Assembly: GCF_027622855.1 (NCBI RefSeq)
Contig: NZ_JAPZVR010000002.1
Coordinates: forward strand, 576,681-640,680
Direction: 5' to 3'
Origin: Glycomyces algeriensis
Lineage (GTDB): Bacteria; Actinomycetota; Actinomycetes; Mycobacteriales; Micromonosporaceae
DNA: 64,000 bases
Both the position numbers and the translations under genes were made by a program. How positions within the stretch are numbered: the stretch's first letter is position 1; each line of letters begins with the position of its first letter. The notes under the pieces were generated by a model that was given only the letters and a program-made list of their open reading frames with translations, did not search any database and was not told the origin of the DNA. Positions 26,540 to 35,213 of the stretch are shown here, piece by piece.

Positions 26540-28259
26540 ATCGGTGGGCCGCGTGCTCGGCACAGAGGACGCGACGCCCCTGTCGTTCTGGGTCGGCGTC
26601 GGACCGGAGGCGTACGCCCAGCTCGACGACGTGCTCACCACCGAACGCCAGGTGCCCGGGGTCGGCACGGTCCGCATCTCCGGCGTCGTCACCTCCGTGC
26701 GCTCGCGCCACGAAGGCGCCCAGTTCGACTCGGACGTCTTCGACATCGCCGGGGGCCTGCTCCCCGCGCAGGTGCAGGAGGCCGCCGAGGTCACCGTGAC
26801 CCGCGTCGAACCCGAGGTGTTCGTGCCGCCGCGCCCCGGCGCCGAGGTGCAGCGCGCCACCGGCGAGGACCGCGACCGGGCCCTGTACTTCGACGGCATG
26901 GCCCGCCAAGTGCCCCTGGGGTTCTCGCGCGACGGCCAGCCGGTGTTCCTCAACCCCGACTTCCTCGACGGCACGCGGGGCGCGCACGTCTCCATCTCCG
27001 GCATCTCCGGCGTCGCCACCAAGACCTCGTTCGCGACCTGGATGCTCTACTCGCTCCTGCACTCCGGCGCGCTCGGCGCCGAGGCCGCGAACACCAAGGC
27101 GCTCATCTTCAACGTCAAGGGCGAGGACCTGCTGCTCCTCGACCACGACAACACGAAGATCGACGAGAGCGTGCGCGACTCCTACCGCCGCCTCGGCATG
27201 GAGCCCGGCGCGTTCAAGTCCGTGGAAGTGCTCGCGCCCCCGCGCGAAGGCGACTCCAACGGCGTCCCGGACGTGGCGTGCCGGTCCACCGGCGTGGACG
27301 CGTTCTACTGGACCCTCGCCGAGTTCTGCCAGCTCAGCCTCCTGCCGTTCGTGTTCGCCGACGGCGACGACGACCGCCAGCAGTACACGATGGTCGTCCA
27401 CCAGGTCGCCGCGCGGCTGCGCAAAGAGGCCCGCCCCAAGGACAACGGCGCGATCAGCGTCGACGGGCAGCTGCTCACCAGCTACCGCGACCTCGTCGAC
27501 CTCGTCTGCGAGCGCCTCTCCGACGACGAGACCCGCACCGAGTGGGCCGGGTCCGCGATCGGCCTGGGCACCGTGAACGCGTTCATCCGCCGCCTCATCG
27601 CCTCCGGGCGCGACATCGGGCGGCTCATCCGAGGCGACCTGCCGCCCAAGGGCGCCGTGCTCACCTCGGACGCCCAGGTCACCGTCGTGGACCTGCACAA
27701 CCTGCCCGACCGGGCGCAGCGCTTCGTCGTCGGCGTCGTGCTCCGCACCGAGTTCGAGCGCAAGGAGAAGGCCGGCACCGCCCGCCCGCTCCAGTTCGTC
27801 GTCCTCGACGAGCTCAACAAGTACGCGCCGCGCGAGGGCACCAGCCCCATCAAGGACATCCTGCTCGACATCGCCGAACGCGGGCGCTCCCTCGGGGTCA
27901 TCCTCATCGGCGCCCAGCAGACCGCGTCCGAAGTGGAGCGCCGGATCGCCTCCAACTCCGCGATCCGCGTCGTCGGCCGGCTCGACGCCGCCGAGGCCAC
28001 CCGCCCCGAGTACGGGTTCCTCACGCAGGCTCAGCGCATGCGGGTGCTCATGGCCAAGCCCGGCACCATGTTCGTGGCGCAGCCCGAACTCCCGGTCCCG
28101 CTCGTGGTGAACTTCCCGTTCCCCGCCTGGGCCACCCGCCCCTCCGAGGCCGGGTCCGCCCCGGCCGCCACCGCGCGGTCCGGCCGTGCGCTCTCGCCCA
28201 CCGCGAAGGTCGACCCGTTCGACCTCGCCGGGGACGACGAAGACGACATCCCGTTCTAG
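26532..28259 (+). CDS. herA: HerA-like ATP-dependent DNA translocase
   Basis: 575 aa P-loop ATPase. An N-terminal HAS-barrel-like beta region (1-100) precedes the RecA-type core: HVSISGISGVATKTSFATWM is the HerA-type Walker A (about residues 153-172), FVVLDELNKYAP is Walker B (about 422-433), and GVILIGAQQTASEV is the following sensor strand. The FtsK/HerA superfamily forms hexamers that pump DNA. In archaea HerA works with the nuclease NurA and with Mre11-Rad50; here sbcD and sbcC follow after 46 bases and a NurA-like gene lies further on. The overlap with the RibD-C gene (8 bases) indicates one transcript. Confidence 0.82.
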   Translation: MSESVGRVLGTEDATPLSFWVGVGPEAYAQLDDVLTTERQVPGVGTVRISGVVTSVRSRHEGAQFDSDVFDIAGGLLPAQVQEAAEVTVTRVEPEVFVPPRPGAEVQRATGEDRDRALYFDGMARQVPLGFSRDGQPVFLNPDFLDGTRGAHVSISGISGVATKTSFATWMLYSLLHSGALGAEAANTKALIFNVKGEDLLLLDHDNTKIDESVRDSYRRLGMEPGAFKSVEVLAPPREGDSNGVPDVACRSTGVDAFYWTLAEFCQLSLLPFVFADGDDDRQQYTMVVHQVAARLRKEARPKDNGAISVDGQLLTSYRDLVDLVCERLSDDETRTEWAGSAIGLGTVNAFIRRLIASGRDIGRLIRGDLPPKGAVLTSDAQVTVVDLHNLPDRAQRFVVGVVLRTEFERKEKAGTARPLQFVVLDELNKYAPREGTSPIKDILLDIAERGRSLGVILIGAQQTASEVERRIASNSAIRVVGRLDAAEATRPEYGFLTQAQRMRVLMAKPGTMFVAQPELPVPLVVNFPFPAWATRPSEAGSAPAATARSGRALSPTAKVDPFDLAGDDEDDIPF

Positions 28260-28305
28260 ATTCGGGCCCACAGCACCGACTTTCAGAGGTACAGAGGAGC
28301 AGGCC

Positions 28306-29460
28306 TTGCGGATTCTCCATACGTCCGACTGGCACGTCGGCGTCACCATGAAGGGCCGCTCGCGCCTCGACGAGCAGCGCGCCGTCTTCAAGCAGATGGT
28401 CGACGTCGCGCGCGAAGAACGCGTCGACCTGGTGATCGTCGCCGGGGACCTCTTCGACACCGCCTCGCCCTCGGCCGAGTCGCAGCGGCTCCTCTTCTCG
28501 GCCCTATCCGCACTGCGCGGCACCGGCGCCGAGGTCGTCGTCATCGCCGGGAACCACGACAACGGCAAGGCCCTCGAAGCCCTCCGGCACTGGGCCCACG
28601 CCGCCGGCATCCACCTGCGCGGCTCGCTCGGCAAGGCCGCCGACCACCTCATCACCGGCGAGACCGAGAGCGGCGAGCCCTGGCGCTGCGCCGCCCTCCC
28701 GTTCATCGCCCAGCGGCACGCCGTGCGCGCCGCCGAGCTGTTCGAGCTCGGCGCGGCCGGCGCCGAGGCGAACTACTCCGACCACCTGCGCCGCCTCGTC
28801 TCCGCGCTCACGCACGACTTCACCGCCGACACCGTGAACCTCTTCACCGGGCACCTCACCGTCGTCGGCGGCAAGGTGGGCGGCGGCGAACGCGAGGTCC
28901 ACACCGTGGCCGACTACGCCGTCCCCGCCGCGATCTTCCCGCCCACCACCTCCTATGTGGCCCTGGGGCATCTGCACAAGGCCCAGGCGATCACCGGGCC
29001 CTGCCCGATCCGCTACTCCGGCGGGCCGCTCGCGGTCGACTTCGGCGAGGAGGACCACACGCCGAGCGTCGCCATCGTCGACGTCGCGCCGGGGGTCCCC
29101 GCCCGCGCGCGCACAGTGCCGCTGACGGCCGCCGTGCCGCTGCAGACCGTGCGCGGCACCCTCGAGAAGCTCGCGAAGGCCGAAGTGGACGAGCGGGCCT
29201 GGCTGCGGGTCTTCGTCACCGAGCCCGCCCGGGCCGGACTCCGCGGCGAGGTCGCCGACCTCTTCCCGCGCGCCGTCCAGATCCACATCGACCCGGTCAT
29301 GCGCGCCGACGAGGCCAAACCGCGCGAACGCCGCTCCGGCCGCAGCCCGGGCGACCTCTTCGCCGCCTACCTCACCGAGCACCAGCACGACGACCCCGCC
29401 GTCACGAAGCTCTTCAGCCAGCTCTACGAAGACACCCAGACCGTCACCGAGGAGGCCTGA
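28306..29460 (+). CDS. sbcD: Exonuclease SbcCD subunit D (Mre11 homologue)
   Basis: 384 aa metallophosphoesterase nuclease. All Mre11 motifs are visible: HTSDWHVG (residues 5-12), GDLFD, AGNHDNG, FTGHLT and LGHLHKA, giving the two-manganese site. It cuts hairpins and DNA ends together with SbcC. TTG at 28306 is taken as start because AGAGGAG precedes it and residues before it are not Mre11-like. The stop overlaps the sbcC start by one base (TGATG). Confidence 0.93.
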   Translation: MRILHTSDWHVGVTMKGRSRLDEQRAVFKQMVDVAREERVDLVIVAGDLFDTASPSAESQRLLFSALSALRGTGAEVVVIAGNHDNGKALEALRHWAHAAGIHLRGSLGKAADHLITGETESGEPWRCAALPFIAQRHAVRAAELFELGAAGAEANYSDHLRRLVSALTHDFTADTVNLFTGHLTVVGGKVGGGEREVHTVADYAVPAAIFPPTTSYVALGHLHKAQAITGPCPIRYSGGPLAVDFGEEDHTPSVAIVDVAPGVPARARTVPLTAAVPLQTVRGTLEKLAKAEVDERAWLRVFVTEPARAGLRGEVADLFPRAVQIHIDPVMRADEAKPRERRSGRSPGDLFAAYLTEHQHDDPAVTKLFSQLYEDTQTVTEEA

Positions 29461-31892
29461 TGCGGCCCATCCGACTGGACCTCCAGGGTTTCGGCTCGTA
29501 CACCGGGTCCGAGACCTTCGACTTCACCGACGCGGAGTTCTTCGCGCTCACCGGGCCCACCGGCGCAGGAAAGTCCACCGTGCTCGACGCGATCTGCTTC
29601 GCGCTGTACGGCCGCACGCCGCGCTGGCCGAAGTCGGCCACGCAGAACTCCCTTGCCCCGTCCTCAGTGGAGGGTCGGGTGCGGCTGGTGTTCGGCGCGG
29701 CCGGGCAGCACTACGTGGCCACGCGCATCCTGCGGCGCGACCGCAACGGCAAGGTCAAGACCACCACGGCCGCCATGGAGCAGCTGCCCGACGGCGTGAA
29801 CCCCGCCGAGGACACCGAGCTCGTCGAAGGCCTCGGCAAGGCCCTCGGCGGGAGTCCGAACGAGGTCAACGCCGCCGCCGAGCGGATCATCGGCCTCCCG
29901 TTCGAGCAGTTCACCAAGTGCGTGCTCCTGCCCCAAGGCGAGTTCGCGGAGTTCCTGCGCGCCTCCTCCGCCGACCGGCGGAACATCCTGGAGAACCTGC
30001 TCGGTCACAGCGTCTACCGCGGCATCCAGCAGCGCGCCCGCACCCGCTTCGTCGACGCCGACGCGAAGCGGCAGGCGTACGAGACGCAGCTGGCCGGGAT
30101 CCCGCCGGTCACCGAGGAGCAGATCCGGCACGCCGCCGAGCGCGTCGAGCGCCTGGAGAAGCTCTCGGAGCCGGTGCGGGACAAGTCGAGCGCGCTCGAC
30201 GGGCTCGCCGCCGCCGTCGAGGCCGCGCGGCGCCGGCTCGCCGAGGCCGAGGCGAACCTGGCCTCCCTCACATACATCAAGGAGCCGTCCGGGGTCGCCG
30301 ACATCGCCGCGCAGGTCGCCGCCGCGACGGCCGCGGTGGTCGAGAAGGCGGCCGAGGTCGAGGCCACCGAGGCCGAGGACGAGCGGCTGCGGTCCGAACT
30401 GGACGGGCTCGACCTGGCGAAACTCGAGCGCGACCTCAAGGCCTGGGCCGAACTCGCCGAGACCGAGTCGAAGCTCAAGACCGGCCTCGAACTCACCGAG
30501 GAGCTGCGCGACCAGTTCGCCGAGGCGAAGGAGCTCGAAGAGGCCGCCTCGGAAGAGGTCGAGATCCAGCACGCGGCCCTCCACAAGGTCCGCATGGCCG
30601 AACTGGCCGGGACCCTCAGGGCGGGCTTGGAGATCGGCGACGAATGCCCCGTCTGCGACCGTCCCGTGGACCAGGTCCCCGAGCACGACCTGTCCGAGTC
30701 GATGCACCAGGCCGAAGAGGCCTCCCGCACGGCCACAGTGGAGTTCCGGGATGCGCAGGCCGCCGTCGTGGCGCTCCAGACGAAGCTCGAGAACTACGAG
30801 GAGCGGCTCACCGAGCTGCAGCTGGCCGAGCGGCGGCTGAAGAAGAAGCTCGAGAACGTCCCCGAACCGGCGGTGCTGCAGCAGCAGCGGTCCAACTCCG
30901 AGGAGGCCCGGCAGCAGCTCGCGGGCACCGGCGCCGCCCTCAAGGCCGCGCGGCGGGCGCTGCGCGAGGCCGAGAAGCGCAAGGGCGTCGCCGACGAGCG
31001 CCAGCAGCGGGCGTGGAAGGAGTTCCAGCACGCCCGCGACCAGGTGGCCGTGCTCGGCCCGCCCGCCGGTGGGGACGACCTGGCCGCGAGCTGGGCGCAG
31101 CTGGTCGCCTGGGCCGACGCCTCGCTCGAGCGCGCGGGCACTGAACGCGAGGCCGCCCGCACCGAGCTGGCGGGCCTCGACGGCCGCGCCCAGACGCTGC
31201 GCGGCGAGCTCCGGTTCGCCTTGGGCGAGTTCAACGTCGAGGTGCCGCGCAACGGCACCGGCGGCGACTACGTGGCCCGGCACGCGACCGCCGTCGAAGC
31301 GGCGCGCGCGGAGTCCACCTCGCTCACCGAGGCGCGGAAGCGGCGCATCGACCTCGACGCCGAGATGCGGCGCTTCGCGGGCGAAGCGCTGGTGGCCAAG
31401 GAGCTCGCCAGGCACCTGGACGCGCGCAAGTTCATGGAGTGGCTGCTCAGCGAGGCCCTCGACGAGCTCGTGGCGGGGGCCACGGTCATGCTCCACCAGA
31501 TCACCGGCGGCCAGTACGACCTGGTCTACCGCGAGCAGGACTTCTGGGTGGTCGACCACCACGACGCCGACATGCCGCGCCCGGCGCGGAGCCTCTCGGG
31601 CGGCGAGACCTTCGCGGCCTCGCTCTCGCTGGCGCTCGCCTTGAGCGACCAGCTGGCGAGCCTGTCGCGGCACGGCGCGAGCCTGGAGTCGATCATTCTC
31701 GACGAGGGCTTCGGGACCCTGGACCCGGAAACACTCGACGCGGTCGCGACAACGCTGGAGGCGCTGACGCTCTCCGCCGGCCGCACGGTCGGACTCGTGA
31801 CGCATGTGACCGAACTCGCAGAACGGGTGCCCGTGCGGTTCCGGGTCACCAAGGACGCCAAGGGGTCCCATGTGGAGAAGACCTGGACTTAG
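29460..31892 (+). CDS. sbcC: Exonuclease SbcCD subunit C (Rad50/SMC-like ATPase)
   Basis: 810 aa. Walker A GPTGAGKST (about residues 32-40), long coiled coils rich in Ala/Glu/Arg, the zinc hook ECPVCDRP (CxxC near 396-399), a second coiled coil, the ABC signature SLSGGETFAAS (about 711) and Walker B IILDEGFGTLDPE (about 745). Shorter than the 1000-plus residues of E. coli SbcC because of shorter coils, as is common in actinobacteria. With SbcD it forms the MR-type end-processing complex. No stop-to-start gap with sbcD, so equal expression is likely. Confidence 0.93.
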   Translation: MRPIRLDLQGFGSYTGSETFDFTDAEFFALTGPTGAGKSTVLDAICFALYGRTPRWPKSATQNSLAPSSVEGRVRLVFGAAGQHYVATRILRRDRNGKVKTTTAAMEQLPDGVNPAEDTELVEGLGKALGGSPNEVNAAAERIIGLPFEQFTKCVLLPQGEFAEFLRASSADRRNILENLLGHSVYRGIQQRARTRFVDADAKRQAYETQLAGIPPVTEEQIRHAAERVERLEKLSEPVRDKSSALDGLAAAVEAARRRLAEAEANLASLTYIKEPSGVADIAAQVAAATAAVVEKAAEVEATEAEDERLRSELDGLDLAKLERDLKAWAELAETESKLKTGLELTEELRDQFAEAKELEEAASEEVEIQHAALHKVRMAELAGTLRAGLEIGDECPVCDRPVDQVPEHDLSESMHQAEEASRTATVEFRDAQAAVVALQTKLENYEERLTELQLAERRLKKKLENVPEPAVLQQQRSNSEEARQQLAGTGAALKAARRALREAEKRKGVADERQQRAWKEFQHARDQVAVLGPPAGGDDLAASWAQLVAWADASLERAGTEREAARTELAGLDGRAQTLRGELRFALGEFNVEVPRNGTGGDYVARHATAVEAARAESTSLTEARKRRIDLDAEMRRFAGEALVAKELARHLDARKFMEWLLSEALDELVAGATVMLHQITGGQYDLVYREQDFWVVDHHDADMPRPARSLSGGETFAASLSLALALSDQLASLSRHGASLESIILDEGFGTLDPETLDAVATTLEALTLSAGRTVGLVTHVTELAERVPVRFRVTKDAKGSHVEKTWT

Positions 31893-32115
31893 CCCAGGTC
31901 ACGGGCTCTTGACGAATTCTTGACGCCCCTTCTGCGGTTCCGCGTGCCCGCGCTCTGGCAATCCCCCGAGGCCGGGAGTAATTTGAGTTCGTCGACCTCG
32001 TTCCGCCGCAACGACATGCCTGCCGTTCGCGCGTTGTCGGCGTGCACGCCGCCCGATACGGGCGCAATGTCCGGCTATGCCACAGGACACATGAAGGTCA
32101 TTCACTCGAAGTTAA

Positions 32116-32131
32116 ACTTGAATGTTCAAGT
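32116..32131. promoter_or_regulatory. Inverted repeat before the carbonic anhydrase gene, possible operator
   Basis: ACTTGAA-TG-TTCAAGT, a perfect 7+7 inverted repeat in an AT-rich patch that ends 12 bases before the ATG at 32144. Too short for a terminator; the symmetry and position fit a repressor site covering the ribosome binding or promoter region. No ribosome binding site is evident, so the transcript may be leaderless or nearly so. Confidence 0.4.
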
Positions 32132-32143
32132 ACTTATGCAGAT

Positions 32144-32920
32144 ATGACCACATTGCACCTCCGCGGCAGCCGCCGCAAGCTGATCACCGGAGCGGGCGCC
32201 GTGGGCGCCGGCGCCATCGCCGTGTTCGCCCTCGACGCCTGCAGCGCCGACGGCAGCGGCATGGGCGGCGAGGACGCCGCCGCCCAGACCGCGGACGTCC
32301 TCAGCCTCAAGGACTTCGACTCGGCCGCGGACATCTGGGACGCCATGCTCGACGGCAACCAGCGCTGGGCCGACGGCGGCGCCGTCCACCCCGACACCGA
32401 CGTCGCGCTCCGCGAATCCCTCGCCGAGGGCCAGGAGCCCCGCGCCGCCGTCTTCACCTGCGTCGACTCCCGCGTCGCCCCCGAGTTCGTCTTCGACACC
32501 GGCATCGGCGACCTCATGGTCACCCGCACCGCCGGGAACGTCTACGACCCGCTCGTCTCCGAGTCCGTCTCCTACGGCCCCGCCGCCCTCGAGGCCCCGC
32601 TCCTGGTCGTCCTCGGGCACCAGAAGTGCGGCGCCGTCACCGCCGCCCACGAGGCCCTCCTCGCGGCCGAGGAGGGCACGGAGCTCGAGGAGCACGAGTA
32701 CGCGCTTCCGGAGACCGTGGAGGCCCTCAGGGCCGCCTACGAGGCGTCCAAGGGCGAGTCCGGCGACCCCGTCGACGCGATGATCAAGGCGAACGTCCTC
32801 CTGACGGTGCAGGCGCTCAAGGAGCACCCGAACCTGGCCGAACTCGTCGCGGACGGCGAGCTCACCGTGGTCGGCGGCGTCTACTCCCTCGAGACCGGAC
32901 TGGTCACCGAGGTTGCATAG
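32144..32920 (+). CDS. Beta-class carbonic anhydrase, exported lipoprotein
   Basis: 258 aa. Zinc ligands are visible: CVDSR (Cys106, Asp108, Arg110) and GHQKCGAV (His159, Cys162), the complete beta-CA set for CO2/bicarbonate interconversion. The N-terminus is a twin-arginine-type signal (RGSRRKLITGAGAVGAGAIA) ending in a lipobox-like LDAC with Cys33, so the enzyme is probably folded in the cytoplasm, exported by Tat and lipid-anchored outside. ATG at 32144 begins directly before the signal. It lies between sbcC and the NurA-like gene with no functional link evident. Confidence 0.88.
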   Translation: MTTLHLRGSRRKLITGAGAVGAGAIAVFALDACSADGSGMGGEDAAAQTADVLSLKDFDSAADIWDAMLDGNQRWADGGAVHPDTDVALRESLAEGQEPRAAVFTCVDSRVAPEFVFDTGIGDLMVTRTAGNVYDPLVSESVSYGPAALEAPLLVVLGHQKCGAVTAAHEALLAAEEGTELEEHEYALPETVEALRAAYEASKGESGDPVDAMIKANVLLTVQALKEHPNLAELVADGELTVVGGVYSLETGLVTEVA

Positions 32921-32949
32921 GACGGTTGCATAGGACGGCCGCCTAGGAC
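32911..32949. repeat. 13-bp direct repeat, three copies, across the carbonic anhydrase stop codon
   Basis: GGTTGCATAGGAC occurs twice in tandem (32911 and 32924) and a third diverged copy follows (32937, GGCCGCCTAGGAC). The TAG stop of the carbonic anhydrase is inside copy 1, and each copy repeats the TAG. Confidence 0.85.
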
Positions 32950-33028
32950 CGGCTCCCAGCGCGGGGCCCGTGGCGTCGACGGCGAGCAGTACGCTGGGCC
33001 GCAATCGTTCCCGAAAGCAGGTTGCGCC

Positions 33029-33952
33029 TTGCAGATCACCGTCGACGCCTGGGACCCGTCCTTCGCCGACAACCCCGAGTCGCCCTCGCGCGCGAACCAG
33101 GCGATCGTCAACGCGGGGGTCGAACTCGAACCCGCCGACTGGCGCCCGGTCGACGCGCCCGCCTCAGGGCCGCGCCGCATCGTCGTGGTCGACGGCGTCC
33201 GCCGCGTCGATGCCCGCGTCGAGCTGCTGGAGGACGGCGAGCGCTGGCCGGGCGTGTGCGTCTCCTGGGCGGCCGGAGCGGTCGCCTGCGACCTCGACGG
33301 CCAGGTCTCCACCGTCGCCGAGGCGGCCGTGGAGCGCGGCCTGTTCGCGGCGGTGAGCCCGGGCGTGGACTTCGGGTACTACCCGTACTGCGAGACCGCG
33401 TCGGCCGATCCGGGCGACCTCGTCAACGAGGCGCAGCAGAAGATGGCCGAGCTCGAGGCGAAGATGGCGTCGATGGTCGCCATGGACGCGCAGCTGTCGG
33501 TGCTCGACGGGCCGCTGCGCGGGCGCACCCGCCTCCCGAACTCGGTGGGCTACATCAAGAGCCACCACCGCTCCTACCTGCAGGGCGAGCTGAACGCGGT
33601 CGTGGAGCGGCTGCGGCCGGGCCAGCGCACCCCGGTCTTCCACCTCATGTCGGGCTGGCCGCGGTACACCTGGTACCTGCGGCTGCCGGGCACCTCGTCC
33701 CGGGGCTGGGCGGGCGTCGCGCGGCTCGAGGCCGCCGACGACCTGAGCGAGGAGGCGGCCATCGCGCTCGCCGACGCCACCGCGGCGGCCCTGCCGCCCC
33801 TGGGCTCCGCCGCGCACAAGGACGCGCGGGCCCCGCAGAACCTCACCCCGATCGCGGGGCTCGAACGGCGCCTGAAGCGCATGCTGGGCGACCCGCGCCT
33901 GCTGCTGCGGTCGGTGCGGGCGGCGTCCAGGGAGACGGACGACCGGCCGTGA
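33029..33952 (+). CDS. NurA-like nuclease domain protein (probable HerA partner)
   Basis: 307 aa, TTG start. Not a textbook match, but the order of features fits NurA: an early Asp-Gly strand RIVVVDGVRRVDARVEL (Asp near residue 55, the position of the first catalytic Asp), a mid-protein LPNSVGYIKSHHRSYL (NurA-type IKxH segment, about 172-185), and a late WYLRLPG...GVARLEA strand pair like the Y-x-R-L / R-x-E end of NurA. NurA is a 5'-3' exo/endonuclease that works inside HerA hexamers. Location downstream of herA-sbcD-sbcC supports this. Family assignment is an inference and needs a profile search. Confidence 0.55.
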   Translation: MQITVDAWDPSFADNPESPSRANQAIVNAGVELEPADWRPVDAPASGPRRIVVVDGVRRVDARVELLEDGERWPGVCVSWAAGAVACDLDGQVSTVAEAAVERGLFAAVSPGVDFGYYPYCETASADPGDLVNEAQQKMAELEAKMASMVAMDAQLSVLDGPLRGRTRLPNSVGYIKSHHRSYLQGELNAVVERLRPGQRTPVFHLMSGWPRYTWYLRLPGTSSRGWAGVARLEAADDLSEEAAIALADATAAALPPLGSAAHKDARAPQNLTPIAGLERRLKRMLGDPRLLLRSVRAASRETDDRP

Positions 33953-34092
33953 GTCCGGCGGGACCCGTCTCGACCACACGGAGCAGTACGCGCTGACGGC
34001 GCTCAAGACGAGGCGCATTTGAAGGGCAGCCTGCTGTTCCTGTTCAACCGGTTGGAGGCGGCGCCGGCCGCGCCGTGATGCCGTGACGCATG

Positions 34093-34126
34093 GAGCAGCC
34101 CCGGCGCCGTCGCGCCGGGGCTGCTC
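34093..34126. terminator. Shared terminator between convergent genes
   Basis: A 15-bp perfect stem (34093-34107 with 34112-34126) around CGTC, between the NurA-like gene and the secreted transglycosylase-like gene. Confidence 0.8.
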
Positions 34127-34175
34127 TGCGGGTCAACGAACTCCGGGTCCGCTGGGATTCGAGTTTATGGGCGGA

Positions 34176-34886
34176 TCAGTACCAGCCGTTGGACTCGCTG
34201 TGCGACCAGGCGCTGCACGGGCTGCCGTAGCGGCCGTCGATGTAGTCGAGGCCCCAGGCGATCTGGGTGGCCGGGTTGGTCTCCCAGTCGTCGCCGTTGG
34301 CGGCCATCTTGTCGCCGGGGAGGGACTGCGGGATGCCGTAGGCGCCGGAACCGGAGTTGTAGGCGCTCTCGTCCCAGCCGGACTCCTTGTCCCACAGGTT
34401 GACGAGGCAGCCGACCTCGTTCATGTCCCAGCCGGCCTCGAGGGTCATGGTGCAGCCGATGGCCTGGTTGCCGGAGTACTCGGAGCAGTCGGCGGCGATG
34501 TCGACGCTGCCGCCGCCGTCGTCCGAGGACTCGGTGGTCGCCTCTTCGACGGGTTCGGGCTCGGGCTCCGGCTCGGGGACCTCGGCGGGCTCGGTCTTCT
34601 CGGGCGGCTCGACCGCGGCGGCCTCCTTGACGGGGAGGATGCTCTCCATCGGGGCGACCTGGTCCCACTGGTACTGGGCGTCGCCGGCGTCGGCGACGAT
34701 CTCGGCGGCGAGGAGCTCCTCGCCGGTCGGGTCGTCGGTGCCGATGATGGCGGCGCTCGCGCTGCTGGCGGAGCCGACGGCGAACAGGACTGCGGCAGCG
34801 GACACGAGGACGCGTTTGCGGGCGGGGTGCCGCTCGGGGTCTTCGGCTCGGTGCCGCGCACGGGAGGTCTGCATGCGGGTGAACAT
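34176..34886 (-). CDS. Secreted lytic-transglycosylase-like protein
   Basis: 236 aa. Basic N-terminus and signal core VLVSAAAVLFAVGSASSASAA, then an acidic Pro/Glu linker (PEPEPEPEPVEE), and a C-terminal SLT-like domain of about 90 residues: CLVNLWDKESGWDESAYN contains the catalytic-type Glu, followed by GAYGIPQSLPGDKMAA and IAWGLDYIDGRYGSPCSAW. This short C-terminal domain is widespread in actinobacterial exported muralytic proteins. Expected to act on peptidoglycan. Start 34886, or Met at 34874. Confidence 0.85.
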   Translation of the reverse strand: MFTRMQTSRARHRAEDPERHPARKRVLVSAAAVLFAVGSASSASAAIIGTDDPTGEELLAAEIVADAGDAQYQWDQVAPMESILPVKEAAAVEPPEKTEPAEVPEPEPEPEPVEEATTESSDDGGGSVDIAADCSEYSGNQAIGCTMTLEAGWDMNEVGCLVNLWDKESGWDESAYNSGSGAYGIPQSLPGDKMAANGDDWETNPATQIAWGLDYIDGRYGSPCSAWSHSESNGWY

Positions 34887-35166
34887 CGGGGCAACCCTAG
34901 GGGTCCGAAACCGAGACGCCGTACCCCTCGGTAATCACGCCAATACGGCACATCTCCACATGCGAGCGAAGCTATCGGGTGCCCGTATCGCCGGATAGCG
35001 CCGGTATCGCGCCGGATGTCGGCGACCTCCTGGGACCCGAGTGCCGGGCCTCCCCCGAACGGCCCATTGACACCGCTACGCCTCGGCAGACCTTCTTCGA
35101 CGCGGGTCTACTGAGATCAATGTCATAAACCACCGCTAACACGCCCGTATTGCCCGGAAAACGTGG
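34887..35166. other. Gene-free stretch upstream of the transglycosylase-like gene
   Basis: No convincing coding frame. On the minus strand it must hold the promoter and leader of the gene at 34176-34886. Two small inverted repeats are visible near the gene (GCCGTA with TACGGC, and ACCGAG with CTCGGT), but the conserved core of the c-di-AMP (ydaO) riboswitch, which often precedes such genes in actinobacteria, was looked for and not seen. Confidence 0.5.
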
Positions 35167-35196
35167 AACCGGCCCCGCCGTGAGGCGGGGCCGGTT
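35167..35196 (-). terminator. Terminator of the padR-HAAS operon
   Basis: A 13-bp perfect stem (35167-35179 with 35184-35196), GTGA loop, 17 bases beyond the stop of the gene at 35214 on the minus strand; TTTTCC follows in that direction. Confidence 0.8.
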
Positions 35197-35213
35197 CGCG
35201 TTTCGTGCGGTGC

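Noticed and set aside
29664-31871. 735-codon minus-strand open frame
   Set aside because: Shadow of sbcC; the plus strand has complete Walker A, zinc hook, signature and Walker B motifs.
34887-35000. c-di-AMP (ydaO) riboswitch before the transglycosylase-like gene
   Set aside because: The gene type made it worth looking for, but the conserved core elements are not present.
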